The notes beneath the pieces are model-generated. The model saw only the letters and a program-made list of their open reading frames with translations. It did not search any database and was not told the origin of the DNA. A program made the translations under genes and the position numbers. DNA of 29,592 nucleotides from Gyrodactylus bullatarudis (Eukaryota > Platyhelminthes > Monogenea > Gyrodactylidea > Gyrodactylidae), in assembly GCA_012064415.1 (NCBI GenBank), contig SSNU01000203.1:1-29592 (forward strand), given 5' to 3'. Positions within the stretch are counted from its first letter, which is position 1; the number at the start of each line of letters is the position of its first letter. Below, one piece after another: positions 20,101 through 25,470 of the stretch.

Positions 20101-22838
20101 GGTGTTGAATTTGGATTACTTGATCATTTTCTCTACTTGAAAAACAATGAGAATTAAGATGACAGGTCTTTAAAAGATATTCGAATGCTAATTAAAAAGT
20201 CCCCAGTCATAATCCAGAGTAAATTTAACCCTCTCAGTGCAAATATTTAGCAATGAAAATATTCTGCCAAAATTATTACTAATGCAAGTTTTCATTTTGG
20301 ACTTCAATTTGAGCTTTAATTCGTTCAGAAATCTGCTGAACTGATAAAGTTAACAAGGTTTGAAAAATGGATGTGTCCATCGGCACCGAAAGGGTTAAAA
20401 GACCAACAAATACTCAAAGAGGAAGCAATCTTGATGGCAATATTCAAGACCAATACAAACCTAAAACATGGTCAAGCGAATTAGATATTGATCAAAAATT
20501 ATTGAAGAACTACTTTGTTCCAATATTTTTGTAATTTTACTGGTGTAAAATTCAGTAAATGACTAGTTTATTTGGATTATAAAAGTATCGATTGATATAT
20601 ATTATATATTTTGAATAAAATGAAATTTGAATAGACTTGAATTTTATTATTTATTGGCTGATTTCAACTACAGTTTCAATGATATAGAATTAATAAAAAG
20701 AATCTATACACTCGTATGTATATTAGGGAATCTTTTGCTCATTTTCAAGTGCTGTATTATAGCACAAGATCAATTTAGTTTAAACCAATCAAATGTAAGG
20801 AAAGTATTCTTTCAAAAAAATGAGTAGAGGTTAGTTCTAACGTTGACCAGAATGTAAGAATAGTTTCCCTAAAATCAGCTTCAAATTTTCGAAGCGGCAG
20901 TCGAAAAAGTTTCGTGATGTACTTTACAGTCTTAAATTGTAAAACATGAAATCACGATTAAAAATCACAAATCCTAAATATTCGAAACGTCGTGTTTTTT
21001 GCCGTTTTTGAATATAACTAAGATGTTTTCGCAGATTTTCAAAGCTGATTCGTAAATTTGAATTTTAAGGGAGCACTATTGACCTAATATCAAAATCTTG
21101 TATAATGAGTATTTCAATTGAGCAATCAGAGCCGACCATTCATTTTTGTGTTTACCATGATCATTTTACTTGTCGCTATTTTTTATCACCATCATGAGAA
21201 AGCATCCTACTTGTACTCGATATATATTTGGCCAAAATATAATATTACTTCTCTTACAATAAAACCTGGTGTAAAATTGTGAAATAGAATTTCTATTGGT
21301 AGGGAGGTATAAATATAATTTTGGGTTTTGAAGTTTTTAAAGCGAAAATAAGACCTAAAATTTGATAAAACACAAATTTTCGAAATCGATAAAAATTTCA
21401 AATTTTTTTAGATTTTTCTCATTATTCTGACCCGATGAACAAGTTGTCAGAATATTAATGAGTATAAATATTTTTGCAAGGCTATTTGATGAAAAAAAAA
21501 TTCATCAAAGTAGAACTCACCCAACAAAGTCATAAATTTCCTTTGAATCTAGTCGCTTATCACTGGCGTTAAGAATTTGATTTCGTGAATTTCTCAGATA
21601 AGCCAATTTTTTGTAGCGAGATGACTGACGGGATATTAACAATCGAGTTTGATGACTTTTAGCAAAAGGAGATTTAGGACTGAATGGGAGGCTGGTTGAA
21701 CTTTTTAAGGGGAGGGCTTGAATCATTTTTAAATTCTTCAACTTGGGCACAGGATTTCTTTTCGGTCTCTTGGAAAATGTCTGGGTTGTATCATTCGTCG
21801 ACTTTAAATTCTCAGTATCGAAGTTCCTCGAGGCTTCTTCAGAATTTCCAAATGGATTTTCATTGAGTTTCTCGTATTTGCTAGCCACCTAAATAATTTG
21901 TTATTTATTGAGATAAGAGACTGATAAAATCAATAAATTTTTGCTGCTAGTCTAGTTAGTGAAAAACCTATTTTATTTTATAACTACAGGTGGAAAAAAC
22001 CAAAAAACTTGATTTTACATCATTACCCATTACTATGAATAAAATGAAATGACATAACCGATTGATAGTACTTCAATAAAGTTGTTGAGGTCAAATATTA
22101 TTGAATGAATAATTGGAGAAATTTTGGAGGAAGCATCCAATGACAACTAACCAGAAAAAAAATTTGATTTATGTTTGATAGTTTTAGTATATCTTATCGA
22201 TTATTCTTTATCAATAATAAAATTAATAAAAGTAAAATGCACATTTTTAAATCATTGAGTAGTCAAAAGAATAATAACCAATCATTTGGAATAATACTGA
22301 GAGAATAAAACCTGAGAATTTCTTCTTCTTCTTCAATGTATAGATCATTTCTACACTCATTTTATGAATGCATGATTGCATCAATTGAAATGGATATGAG
22401 AAAATTACAATGAAGGAATTAACAGTGAGAGAAAATTGCAATATACGATTCATACTAGATTAACTTACATTTGACATAATTTGATGTTTGATCTTATCAT
22501 GAATTCCAGCATCGATAGACCCTAGATTTTCCTCAATATTTTCACATGCAGGAAAAAAATATAAATCCATATATGAATCCAATAGTTTTTCAATATCTCT
22601 CACGATGAAAGGCATCAAAAATTGTATTAGAGTGCTGATTGTTTCATGAGTCTCGAAAATTATTCCATTCTTCCTGAACAATATGAAATAATTGAACTAA
22701 CTTTAACTTTGGAGCAAACTTTTTCGAATATTTAGGGAAATTCTGAATGTTTTTAAAGCGCATATTGAGATCTTGAGGTCGATTGCTCTCATTAATAAAT
22801 GAATGAGACATTGAAGAAATCCGATCTGATGATTGCAT
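7814..22838 (-). CDS. DNTTIP1: DNTTIP1 (TdIF1) homologue, MiDAC deacetylase complex subunit
   Basis: Known role of the family: DNTTIP1 dimerises through its N-terminal helical domain, scaffolds HDAC1/2 with MIDEAS/TRERF-type proteins in the nuclear MiDAC complex, and binds DNA through its C-terminal domain. Proposed minus-strand exons are 22702-22838, 22469-22673, 21521-21888, 15864-16031 (less certain), 8893-8946 and 7814-8111; all phases fit, giving about 409 residues (about 353 without the 15.9-kb exon), against roughly 329 in human. What is seen: an N-terminal dimerisation-like helix block (LMPFIVRDIEKLLDSYMDLY, then NIEENLG), a basic linker (KRPKRNPVPKLK), LSENTKFMLGSAAN, GLGTARGRIYSKYPELFRY and FTVPSWLMNKVR. 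The start is ATG 22838. Intron lengths run from 28 bp to about 5-7 kb, and the large ones hold transposons. It shares a 231-bp promoter region with the divergent GNB1L-like gene. Identity rests on remembered family motifs, not a search. Confidence 0.75.
8271..8704. repeat. Palindromic MITE-like element, copy 1 (DNTTIP1 intron)
   Basis: The left end CTAGCTGGTATGAAAATGAG (8273) is matched at the right end by CTAGTTGATATGAAGATGAT read in reverse complement (8702). Inverted similarity continues inward through a CAAAAA.TC block. The same terminal sequence appears at 26791-27107. No coding sequence is present. Confidence 0.6.
8893..8946 (-). CDS. DNTTIP1: DNTTIP1 penultimate exon
   Basis: This 54-nt exon lies between acceptor TTTTAACAG (ending 8947) and donor GTGAGTATC (from 8892). 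It encodes SITLSENTKFMLGSAAN with phase 2 at both ends. The motif matches the family element N(E)STTFVLGSRAN that sits directly before the GRIY block, and the join into the last exon is in frame. The apparent 78-codon ORF over 8696-8932 is only this exon plus intron read in another frame. Confidence 0.75.
9179..9232 (-). ncRNA. Hammerhead-ribozyme-like motif, left arm
   Basis: On the minus strand CTCATCCA, CTTAAGA, a hairpin (TACTTG-ACTATC-CAAGTA), GAAAC, GTC and TGGAAGAG follow one another. Stem I (CTCATCCA with TGGAAGAG) pairs at seven of eight positions, and stem II at six of six. GTC is the preferred cleavage triplet, and stem III is the minimal ACGT type known from Penelope-like elements. 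The first core box departs from CTGANGA by one base (CTTAAGA); the G lost is a conserved core position, so activity may be impaired. Confidence 0.6.
9299..9347 (+). ncRNA. Hammerhead-ribozyme-like motif, right arm
   Basis: On the plus strand CTTATCCA (9299-9306), CTGAAGA (9307-9313), a weak stem II region, GAAG (9332-9335), CGTC ending at 9339, and TGGAAGAG (9340-9347). Stem I pairs at seven of eight positions counting one G-U. The CTGAAGA box is intact here, but GAAA has become GAAG and stem II is poor. The two arms thus carry complementary core lesions. Confidence 0.55.
9374..9655. other. AT-rich intronic sequence
   Basis: This lies between the inverted ribozyme element and the Tc1 left end. 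No gene is seen. Confidence 0.4.
9658..9682 (+). repeat. Tc1 left terminal inverted repeat
   Basis: 25 bp beginning CAGTTGTATCGG, preceded by TA; it differs from the right repeat at one base (G versus A near position 14 of the repeat). Confidence 0.85.
10342..10425 (-). pseudogene. Tc1 transposase C-terminal end, separated by the LINE
   Basis: The minus strand reads AAVDKCIESIPRRLQKIIES and ends RGEIIDY, TAA at 10344-10342. SMPRRLQ..I...G is the usual close of Tc1 transposases (here SIPRRLQKIIESRG). It abuts the A-rich LINE tail at 10426, which shows that the LINE inserted into the transposase coding region. Confidence 0.8.
10657..12494 (-). pseudogene. LINE reverse transcriptase, frameshifted
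   Basis: From the 5' side: a pre-RT region (to about 11840) ending in LRPISSLNIF; then, in another frame, TQHGFICGRNTGTNIL, motif A (DLSKAFDK at about 11664-11641), motif B (GVPQGSSIGPLLF), catalytic motif C FADD (11403-11392, Phe in place of the common Tyr or Phe/Tyr mix), and a C-terminal domain (LEHIQYRFLKSIY). The two frames do not join: a small deletion or indel lies between LNIF and TQHGF. A TAG at 10995-10993 also interrupts the C-terminal domain in frame. The order and motifs fit the CR1/Jockey group. Catalytic residues are present but the protein cannot be made intact. Confidence 0.85.
12585..13001 (-). CDS. LINE ORF1-like protein, 138 residues
   Basis: ATG at 13001. A short N-terminal region is followed by a heptad-like helix (IIAEKDNSIKALNDENFNLK, about residues 38-57), then a proline- and aromatic-rich stretch (PPPMDYSYKSFPPP) and a basic tail. 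A coiled coil followed by a basic region is a common ORF1 plan, but no zinc knuckle or RRM is seen. It is in the same frame as the pre-RT region downstream, with stops between them. The overlapping frame 12470-12799 is probably a shadow, though its end (LISDFNGKV) faintly recalls the DFN element of an endonuclease. Confidence 0.45.
   Translation of the reverse strand: MFKCLSSGAPSETSQHVDFIINEIFSFVNSKIYNLKLIIAEKDNSIKALNDENFNLKNRLGLTYNYNYVQPASSFTKPPPMDYSYKSFPPPLVNFDFKHKNASHSKTIGTSKNRAASLKPKVQNYKKNISKIILHGDY
13047..14078 (-). pseudogene. Tc1-family transposase (DD34E) with two spliceosomal introns
   Basis: Exon A (from about 14078 to 13773) carries the helix-turn-helix TLREIAQHTGVSIKTVSRIK and a GRPR box. 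Intron 1 is 13772-13706 (67 bp, GTAAGT...AACAG). Exon B, 13705-13151, holds the catalytic core: FTDEVTF, LMDHAPVH and VIENIFG, with 34 residues between the second Asp and the Glu, i.e. DD34E. Intron 2 is 13150-13101 (50 bp, GTAAGC...TTTTTAG) and leads into an open exon C (from 13100) before the LINE. The exon A/B join recreates the family's VS..TL...L sequence in frame, supporting intron 1. Lesions: a TAG at 14002-14000 in the HTH region, no clear start codon, and loss of the C-terminus to the LINE. It would have cut and pasted the element as a DDE nuclease. Confidence 0.8.
14251..14275 (-). repeat. Tc1 right terminal inverted repeat
   Basis: Reverse complement of the left repeat with one mismatch, followed by TA at 14276-14277. 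Confidence 0.85.
14395..14686. repeat. Palindromic MITE-like element, copy 3
   Basis: The left arm (TTTTTACGAAAACCTCGATT at about 14401) is mirrored by AATCAAGGTTTTCGTAAAAA near 14657-14681; an inner pair (CATGTTG/CAACATGAGTAGAATC) extends the match. No coding sequence is present. It abuts the exon-like stretch at 14696. Confidence 0.6.
14696..14871 (-). CDS. Orphan terminal exon of unknown gene
   Basis: After a good acceptor (TTATAATTTCAG, ending 14872), the minus strand stays open for 57 codons to TAA at 14698-14696. It reads KYDNVDDLLLKLFMIFKKFY and later LVTLGLLSSNRMEIVTGLLK and PGYGRP. Amino-acid use looks coding (amphipathic helices, few Lys/Asn-only runs). It needs a phase-1 upstream exon, which does not fit the phase-2 DNTTIP1 exons around it. 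It could belong to a nested gene or a transposon. No family is recognised. Confidence 0.35.
14924..14965. repeat. Fragment of the 4.1-5.0 kb foldback arm
   Basis: GATGATTCATTTGTTTG and the following bases to CAAGCC match the inner end of the foldback right arm at about 4799-4834 with a few differences. Confidence 0.55.
15000..15416 (+). mobile_element. PLE GIY-YIG fragment, copy A (417 bp)
   Basis: This is a 417-bp block repeated at 19553-19969 with only one difference noticed (C/T at about 15335). It covers a GIY-YIG endonuclease end and short flanks. Both copies start and stop at the same points, so they are copies of one truncated unit, recently duplicated or inserted. Confidence 0.8.
15073..15398 (+). 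pseudogene. GIY-YIG endonuclease domain of a Penelope-like element
   Basis: The frame opens after a TGA near 15070 and has no ATG, so it is a fragment. It reads YKFECTCGASYIGRTIRKLS, then SRDHLKKD, SRHLKQENH, and near the end EKFFNNLYKPNL. The CxC followed by SYIGRT and R..DH is the PLE type of GIY-YIG nuclease, with the H...H and E....L..P.L elements in the usual order. In intact PLEs this domain follows the reverse transcriptase and nicks target DNA. Here the RT is missing; only the last 100 or so residues survive. It ends LPWPM, TAA at 15398. Confidence 0.75.
15558..15711 (+). CDS. Unassigned exon-like open stretch
   Basis: After an acceptor-like ATTTTTAAAG, the plus strand is open for about 50 codons: ATDVALRNAHMISKYLFLTY, then LSGYTDLFDKQRELL, ending at TAA after FLK. 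It is helix-rich and looks coding, but I cannot assign it. It lies 140 bp after the GIY-YIG fragment, antisense to the DNTTIP1 intron. It may be a chance frame. Confidence 0.25.
15864..16031 (-). CDS. DNTTIP1: Probable extra DNTTIP1 exon (56 codons)
   Basis: Bounded by acceptor TCGATTACAG (ending 16032) and donor GTGAGTACT (from 15863), this 168-nt stretch is open in one frame: IPDLIQSDDMNDDYDQND, then LHLFLDSRPELETSCS and a polar tail. Both ends are in phase 2, exactly as needed between the 21521 exon and the 8946 exon, so it could be included or skipped without a frameshift. It would extend the acidic/polar linker before the C-terminal domain. It has no recognisable homology of its own; the splice sites and phase are the evidence. 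Confidence 0.55.
16032..16530. other. Intronic, includes a C9 run
   Basis: A run of nine C lies at about 16279-16287 on the plus strand. A short plus-strand open frame crosses the neighbouring exon but has no supporting motif. Otherwise nothing is seen. Confidence 0.35.
16533..16825. repeat. Palindromic MITE-like element, copy 4 (decayed)
   Basis: The left part (GTTGATATAAAGTTTGATTT, then ACAGAAAACTCGATTTTTTC) resembles the ends of copies 1 and 3. ACGAATTCGAATTTGT and ACAAATTCGAATTTGT form the inner inverted pair. CAAACATGAGTAGGATTCC near 16755 matches copy 3 (CAACATGAGTAGAATCC). Confidence 0.5.
17143..17190 (-). ncRNA. Hammerhead-ribozyme-like core (R1 family, second copy)
   Basis: Identical to the core at 6123-6170: CTGAAGA, hairpin stem II, GAAACGTTT. 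The same weaknesses apply (GTT triplet, short stem I). Its retention in two copies is compatible with either function or recent spread. Confidence 0.4.
17309..17781. other. Assembly gap (N)
   Basis: 473 N. It falls between the inverted arms of the PLE, a place where assemblers commonly fail. Its length may be arbitrary. Confidence 0.99.
17782..17943 (-). pseudogene. PLE post-RT segment running into the gap
   Basis: From ATG 17943 the minus strand reads MIDRIKEEVFNIFYSPKIIK, and later IIVLEHSPLNILLSKIYKKY then NFKVVF at the gap edge. In Penelope-like elements the region between RT and GIY-YIG typically reads ...LP..P..S..+.++.KKY.IKVVF+...; this matches well. A GIY-YIG domain is therefore expected in the unsequenced gap. 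An in-frame TAA lies three codons before the ATG, so the RT is missing or frameshifted. Only this segment is visible, so function cannot be judged. Confidence 0.55.
18293..19552. other. Large DNTTIP1 intron, no gene seen
   Basis: AT-rich. A stretch near 19020-19110 (GCTAATTGATATAAAGTAGAG) weakly resembles the MITE ends. No exon-like frame with splice sites was found. Confidence 0.4.
19553..19969 (+). mobile_element. PLE GIY-YIG fragment, copy B (417 bp)
   Basis: Near-identical to 15000-15416, same orientation, 4553 bp further on. The flanking sequences of the two copies are unrelated, so the duplication is confined to this unit. Confidence 0.8.
19626..19951 (+). pseudogene. GIY-YIG endonuclease domain, copy B
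   Basis: Encodes the same fragment as copy A (CTCGASYIGRT core, same LPWPM ending), with the one noted base difference apparently silent (TAC/TAT, Tyr). As in copy A there is no ATG, and the RT is absent upstream. Confidence 0.75.
20367..20534 (+). CDS. Small ORF, 55 residues, unknown
   Basis: ATG at 20367, TAA at 20532-20534. It reads MDVSIGTERVKRPTNTQRGS and later YKPKTWSSELDIDQKLLKNY. Composition is balanced and coding-like rather than the Lys/Asn/Ile bias of random AT-rich frames. I do not recognise it. It may be an exon or a transposon fragment within the DNTTIP1 intron, on the opposite strand. Confidence 0.25.
   Translation: MDVSIGTERVKRPTNTQRGSNLDGNIQDQYKPKTWSSELDIDQKLLKNYFVPIFL
20535..21520. 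other. DNTTIP1 intron, weak ORFs only
   Basis: ORFs at 20627-20827 (plus) and 21207-21401 (minus) are hydrophobic AT-rich frames without motifs; not called as genes. Confidence 0.4.
21521..21888 (-). CDS. DNTTIP1: DNTTIP1 exon 3 (basic linker)
   Basis: Acceptor ATTATTTAG ends at 21889 and donor GTGAGTTC starts at 21520; phase 0 in, phase 2 out. It encodes a polar linker with a nuclear-localisation-like basic cluster (KRPKRNPVPKLK) and a Ser/Pro-rich segment (SSTSLPFSPKSP). In the vertebrate protein the corresponding linker also carries basic and AT-hook-like clusters. It ends IYDFVG, whose last codon is completed by the first base of the next exon. The GTG at 21888 is an exon start, not a translation start. 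Confidence 0.65.
22469..22673 (-). CDS. DNTTIP1: DNTTIP1 exon 2 (dimerisation domain)
   Basis: The exon runs from 22673 (after TTGTTCAG) to donor GTAAGTTA at 22468. It encodes ISTLIQFLMPFIVRDIEKLL, DSYMDLY and ENIEENLGSIDAGIHDKIKH. This follows the family pattern of a helix (L..VLQP.I..EI) then (KYM.FF..A..N....VG). In DNTTIP1 this helical domain dimerises and contacts HDAC and the ELM-SANT partner. The phase-0 exit matches exon 3. Confidence 0.7.
22702..22838 (-). CDS. DNTTIP1: DNTTIP1 first coding exon
   Basis: ATG 22838 begins MQSSDRISSMSHSFINESNR, with a basic RFKN...KYSKKFAPKLK end. It must join exon 2 in phase 2. Three donors fit: GTTAGT at 22701 (28-bp intron), GTTAAA (34 bp) and GTTTGC at 22719 (46 bp). 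The 28-bp choice has the best donor and equals a 28-bp intron in the neighbouring GNB1L-like gene. The exact exon end is therefore uncertain by up to six codons. Confidence 0.6.
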
Positions 22839-23069
22839 AGTAAAAGTAACAGTTTAGCAATAAGAATATATGATCTATCGCATTAAGGTTATTATTTAAA
22901 TCGCATTTCAGTAGAAGTTTGTAATAAAGTACCTGGAGGGCTTAATGTTCAAATGTTTTTTCCAATAATTTAAATTCGTACAATTATTGAGTTTAAAGTT
23001 GATCTTGATCAAAGGATTCTGTTTTAATGACCAATAATTATGAAAATATTGTAGGCCCTAGATTTTGAA
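22839..23069. promoter_or_regulatory. Divergent promoter region between DNTTIP1 and GNB1L-like
   Basis: Only 231 bp separate the two start codons, so both promoters and 5' UTRs must fit here. No clear TATA box or CpG-like enrichment is evident; the region is AT-rich with ATTATT-type runs (for example at 22888 and 22981). Co-regulation is an inference from the layout. Confidence 0.5.
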
Positions 23070-24993
23070 ATGACTCTCCCAGATAACTTGCCTGAAAAAG
23101 TCCTTATAGCTGATGTCAATCTGTGTAAAGATGTCATTTCTATTCATAATGACAACTTGAGGATTTACATAGGACATTCAAACGGATATCTTTCTGTTTT
23201 TAATCAGCAAAATAATCAGAAACTGCTAACCATTTCGGCACACCAGGATAAATCTGTTTTGAAAATACTTTCTACAGAAATTAATCTTTTCACCCAAGGA
23301 CGAGATAATTTTATAGTTGAATGGGAAATTCTTGAGCCTTTCAATCTTCAAAGTATTTAATATCTCATTTAATTTAATAGTCCGAAAAAAAGTGGCGTGC
23401 AACTCTCTGTCATTTTCAAAGTTTGATTTAATTCATTGTGAAGTTTCTGGATATTTCTTGTGCTTTGCTCAAGAAAATTCTACCGAAAGTGTAATCTTTA
23501 AGAATCACCTAAACGTGGAGACTTTGTTTAGTCCTAAGAATCTTGATAATGAATTAGGCATGACCTTTTCTACAAATTTCCTTTTTAAAAAGGAAAGATC
23601 CACGAAAATTCCTCATGCTGTAATTATTTATGAATCCGGTGATATTTTTATAGTCTCTGGGCCTGAAATTCTTGTTAGTTTATCAATTTATTTCATATTG
23701 ACCATCCCAAACTCCCATACTTTTTATCAAGTATCACATATCAGACTGGCTTAAAATATCCCTGATGCAAATCGCTGTTAGACAAACTATTGAAAGAGAT
23801 TCCAGTTCAGATAAATTCTCTTTGGTCTTAACATTTGGATCAGCTCCTATTGATGAATATGTTGGTACAAATTCATGTGACACATTGATTTGTATTGTTT
23901 TGAAAAAGAATTGTGAGTCATATTTGTAATTGCAATAACTAAATATGCAAATTCATGGTCAAAATCATGTTTTTATTGGGTCTAAAATTAAGACTCTAGA
24001 TGATGAGTTCAAATCGAATTCCTTTATTAATTCAAATCTTTCAGTTTCGTCTAGCCAGATTGATGTTTAGTTTAATTTCAACATTAATTTGTTTTTCGAA
24101 TTTTTATTCAGTTTACTTATAAGTAGTTCACCTTCTTCTTGACATATTCAAGGTTTATACTTTGTAATAAGAACAGAATCAAGTCGAGTTGAGAGAAAGA
24201 GAGAGCGTTCTCTTCAATATACATCATCATTATATAGACTTGGAGATGGGAACTTCACTCTTCTCTGATTAGTTGATTCATCTCACTATCCTAGATAAAT
24301 AAGATATAGTGTAGTAAACGGTTGTTACTTACATTTGATATGTTCATGATATCATTGATTATTGATATTAAATAAGAGGATTTTAATATGAAAATGTATG
24401 TATTGAATGTATCTATTTTGAGTGTGTCTACTTTTATTATCAAGACTATGATCTTGACACACTACAAGCCCAAAATAGAGATGTTCATTTTTAGAATAAT
24501 CTGACATCATTTTAATTCATCTAAATTAAGTAGATAAATTTCAAACTCATGTTTTTTCTAACATTATTCAGATTCTAAATGGTCACACAAGTCAATTCCT
24601 GTCTCGTCAGCTTTCCAGTTGCCGGTTAGCTGTTTAAGTTGGTACTTTAAGTTTGATTTACCCTATCTTGCTGTTGGCACATGGTCCGGAAAATGTTACA
24701 TTTTTAAACTAGTTAACGAGTGTAAAAAGCTCTCGTTATGTCTGCATCAGACACTGGATATTTGTGGAAGTGAAGGTCAACCAGGCTCAGATCTTCTCGG
24801 TTCATGGGCCTCAACTAGGATCTATGAAAAAAGAGCTGGTAAAAATGAAACATCAATGGATTCCCTCTTGACGTTGCACTGTGTTCATTGGTTAACTACT
24901 GATGTTAGAACATTGCTAATTTCTTCAGCTCAAGGAAACTCTTCTAATGATTCTGGAATTGTAACAGTTTGGAAAATACAAGATTCTTTCTAG
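23070..24993 (+). CDS. GNB1L: GNB1L/Asa1-like WD-repeat protein, four exons
   Basis: Exons 23070-23352, 23381-23673, 23732-23912 and 24572-24993 splice in consistent phase (introns 28, 58 and 659 bp) to about 392 residues; human GNB1L is about 327. Blocks seen in order: IYIGHSNGYLSVFNQQNN and LFTQGRDNFIVEWEI (matching the family's GSQSG.V.IW and L.SQGRD..L.LWDL), then GYFLCFAQEN, LGMTFSTN and VIIYESGDIFI, then PYLAVGTWSGKCYIFKL, and finally DSGIVTVWKIQ. GNB1L/Asa1 is a beta-propeller co-factor of the TTT-Hsp90 pathway that stabilises PIKK kinases such as ATM, ATR and TOR. Repeats are divergent and the third exon is weakly conserved. The start is the first ATG in the frame. An alternative is another small WD protein. 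Confidence 0.65.
23353..23380 (+). other. Ultrashort 28-bp intron in GNB1L-like gene
   Basis: GTATTT...TTTAATAG. It contains a stop in the upstream frame (GTATTTAA), and its removal joins two WD-protein blocks in frame (LEPFNLQ to RKKVACNS), so it must be spliced or be a deleterious indel. Confidence 0.65.
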
Positions 24994-25470
24994 AATTTCC
25001 TTCAATTATTTATAAATTTTGAACTCATTCAGATCATTCGCATAAAGATTTTTCTGAGTTCAAGGCAATCGATTCAACCATTGCTAATCCACTGTAAGTT
25101 CTTCTTAAGAATACAGTGTCTATTGTGAGTTGTTCGGAGAAAAACACATATCACCCTACTCTAGTAGCCATTGACCGACTGAAAATTCTATGAGTAAATA
25201 TTTTTGAGTCTTCTCTTCATTCCTACTCGAAAAAAGAAGTAAGATGTCAATGAATGAACATCATTCAATGAAGCTTCAGGAATTAAAGCAATGTAATAGT
25301 CAGAGTCAGAGTCAGAGTTTGACGAGACTCAGCAAACTAAAAATATGATTCCTCTTTTATTTGGGTTTGATGTAACTGAAACTTGAAATGAAATTTCAAT
25401 CTGCTTTAAAAAGTAAATTTATTGTAATTCTCTTTCTTTTTATAGCAATTATAATTATTAACAGCGATGG
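24994..25470. other. Intergenic between convergent genes; one exon-like patch
   Basis: A patch at 25033-25093 between ACTCATTCAG and GTAAGTTC is open (HSHKDFSEFKAIDSTIANP), but no upstream donor links it to the GNB1L-like gene, which already ends WKIQDSF. A short AGTCAG triplet-type repeat lies at about 25298-25318. On the minus strand AATAAA at 25423-25418 is a likely polyadenylation signal for the phosphatase gene, 48 bases past its stop. Confidence 0.4.

Noticed and set aside
21684..21866. 60-codon plus-strand ORF
   Set aside because: Antisense to DNTTIP1 exon 3.
22247..22453. 68-codon hydrophobic ORF
   Set aside because: Lies in a DNTTIP1 intron with AT-rich composition and a Lys run; no motif or splice support.
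23913..24571. 659-bp gap between WD-repeat blocks as a sign of two separate genes
   Set aside because: Donor GTGAGTCAT at 23913 and acceptor TTATTCAG at 24571 join in phase, and the two parts together make one propeller-sized protein.
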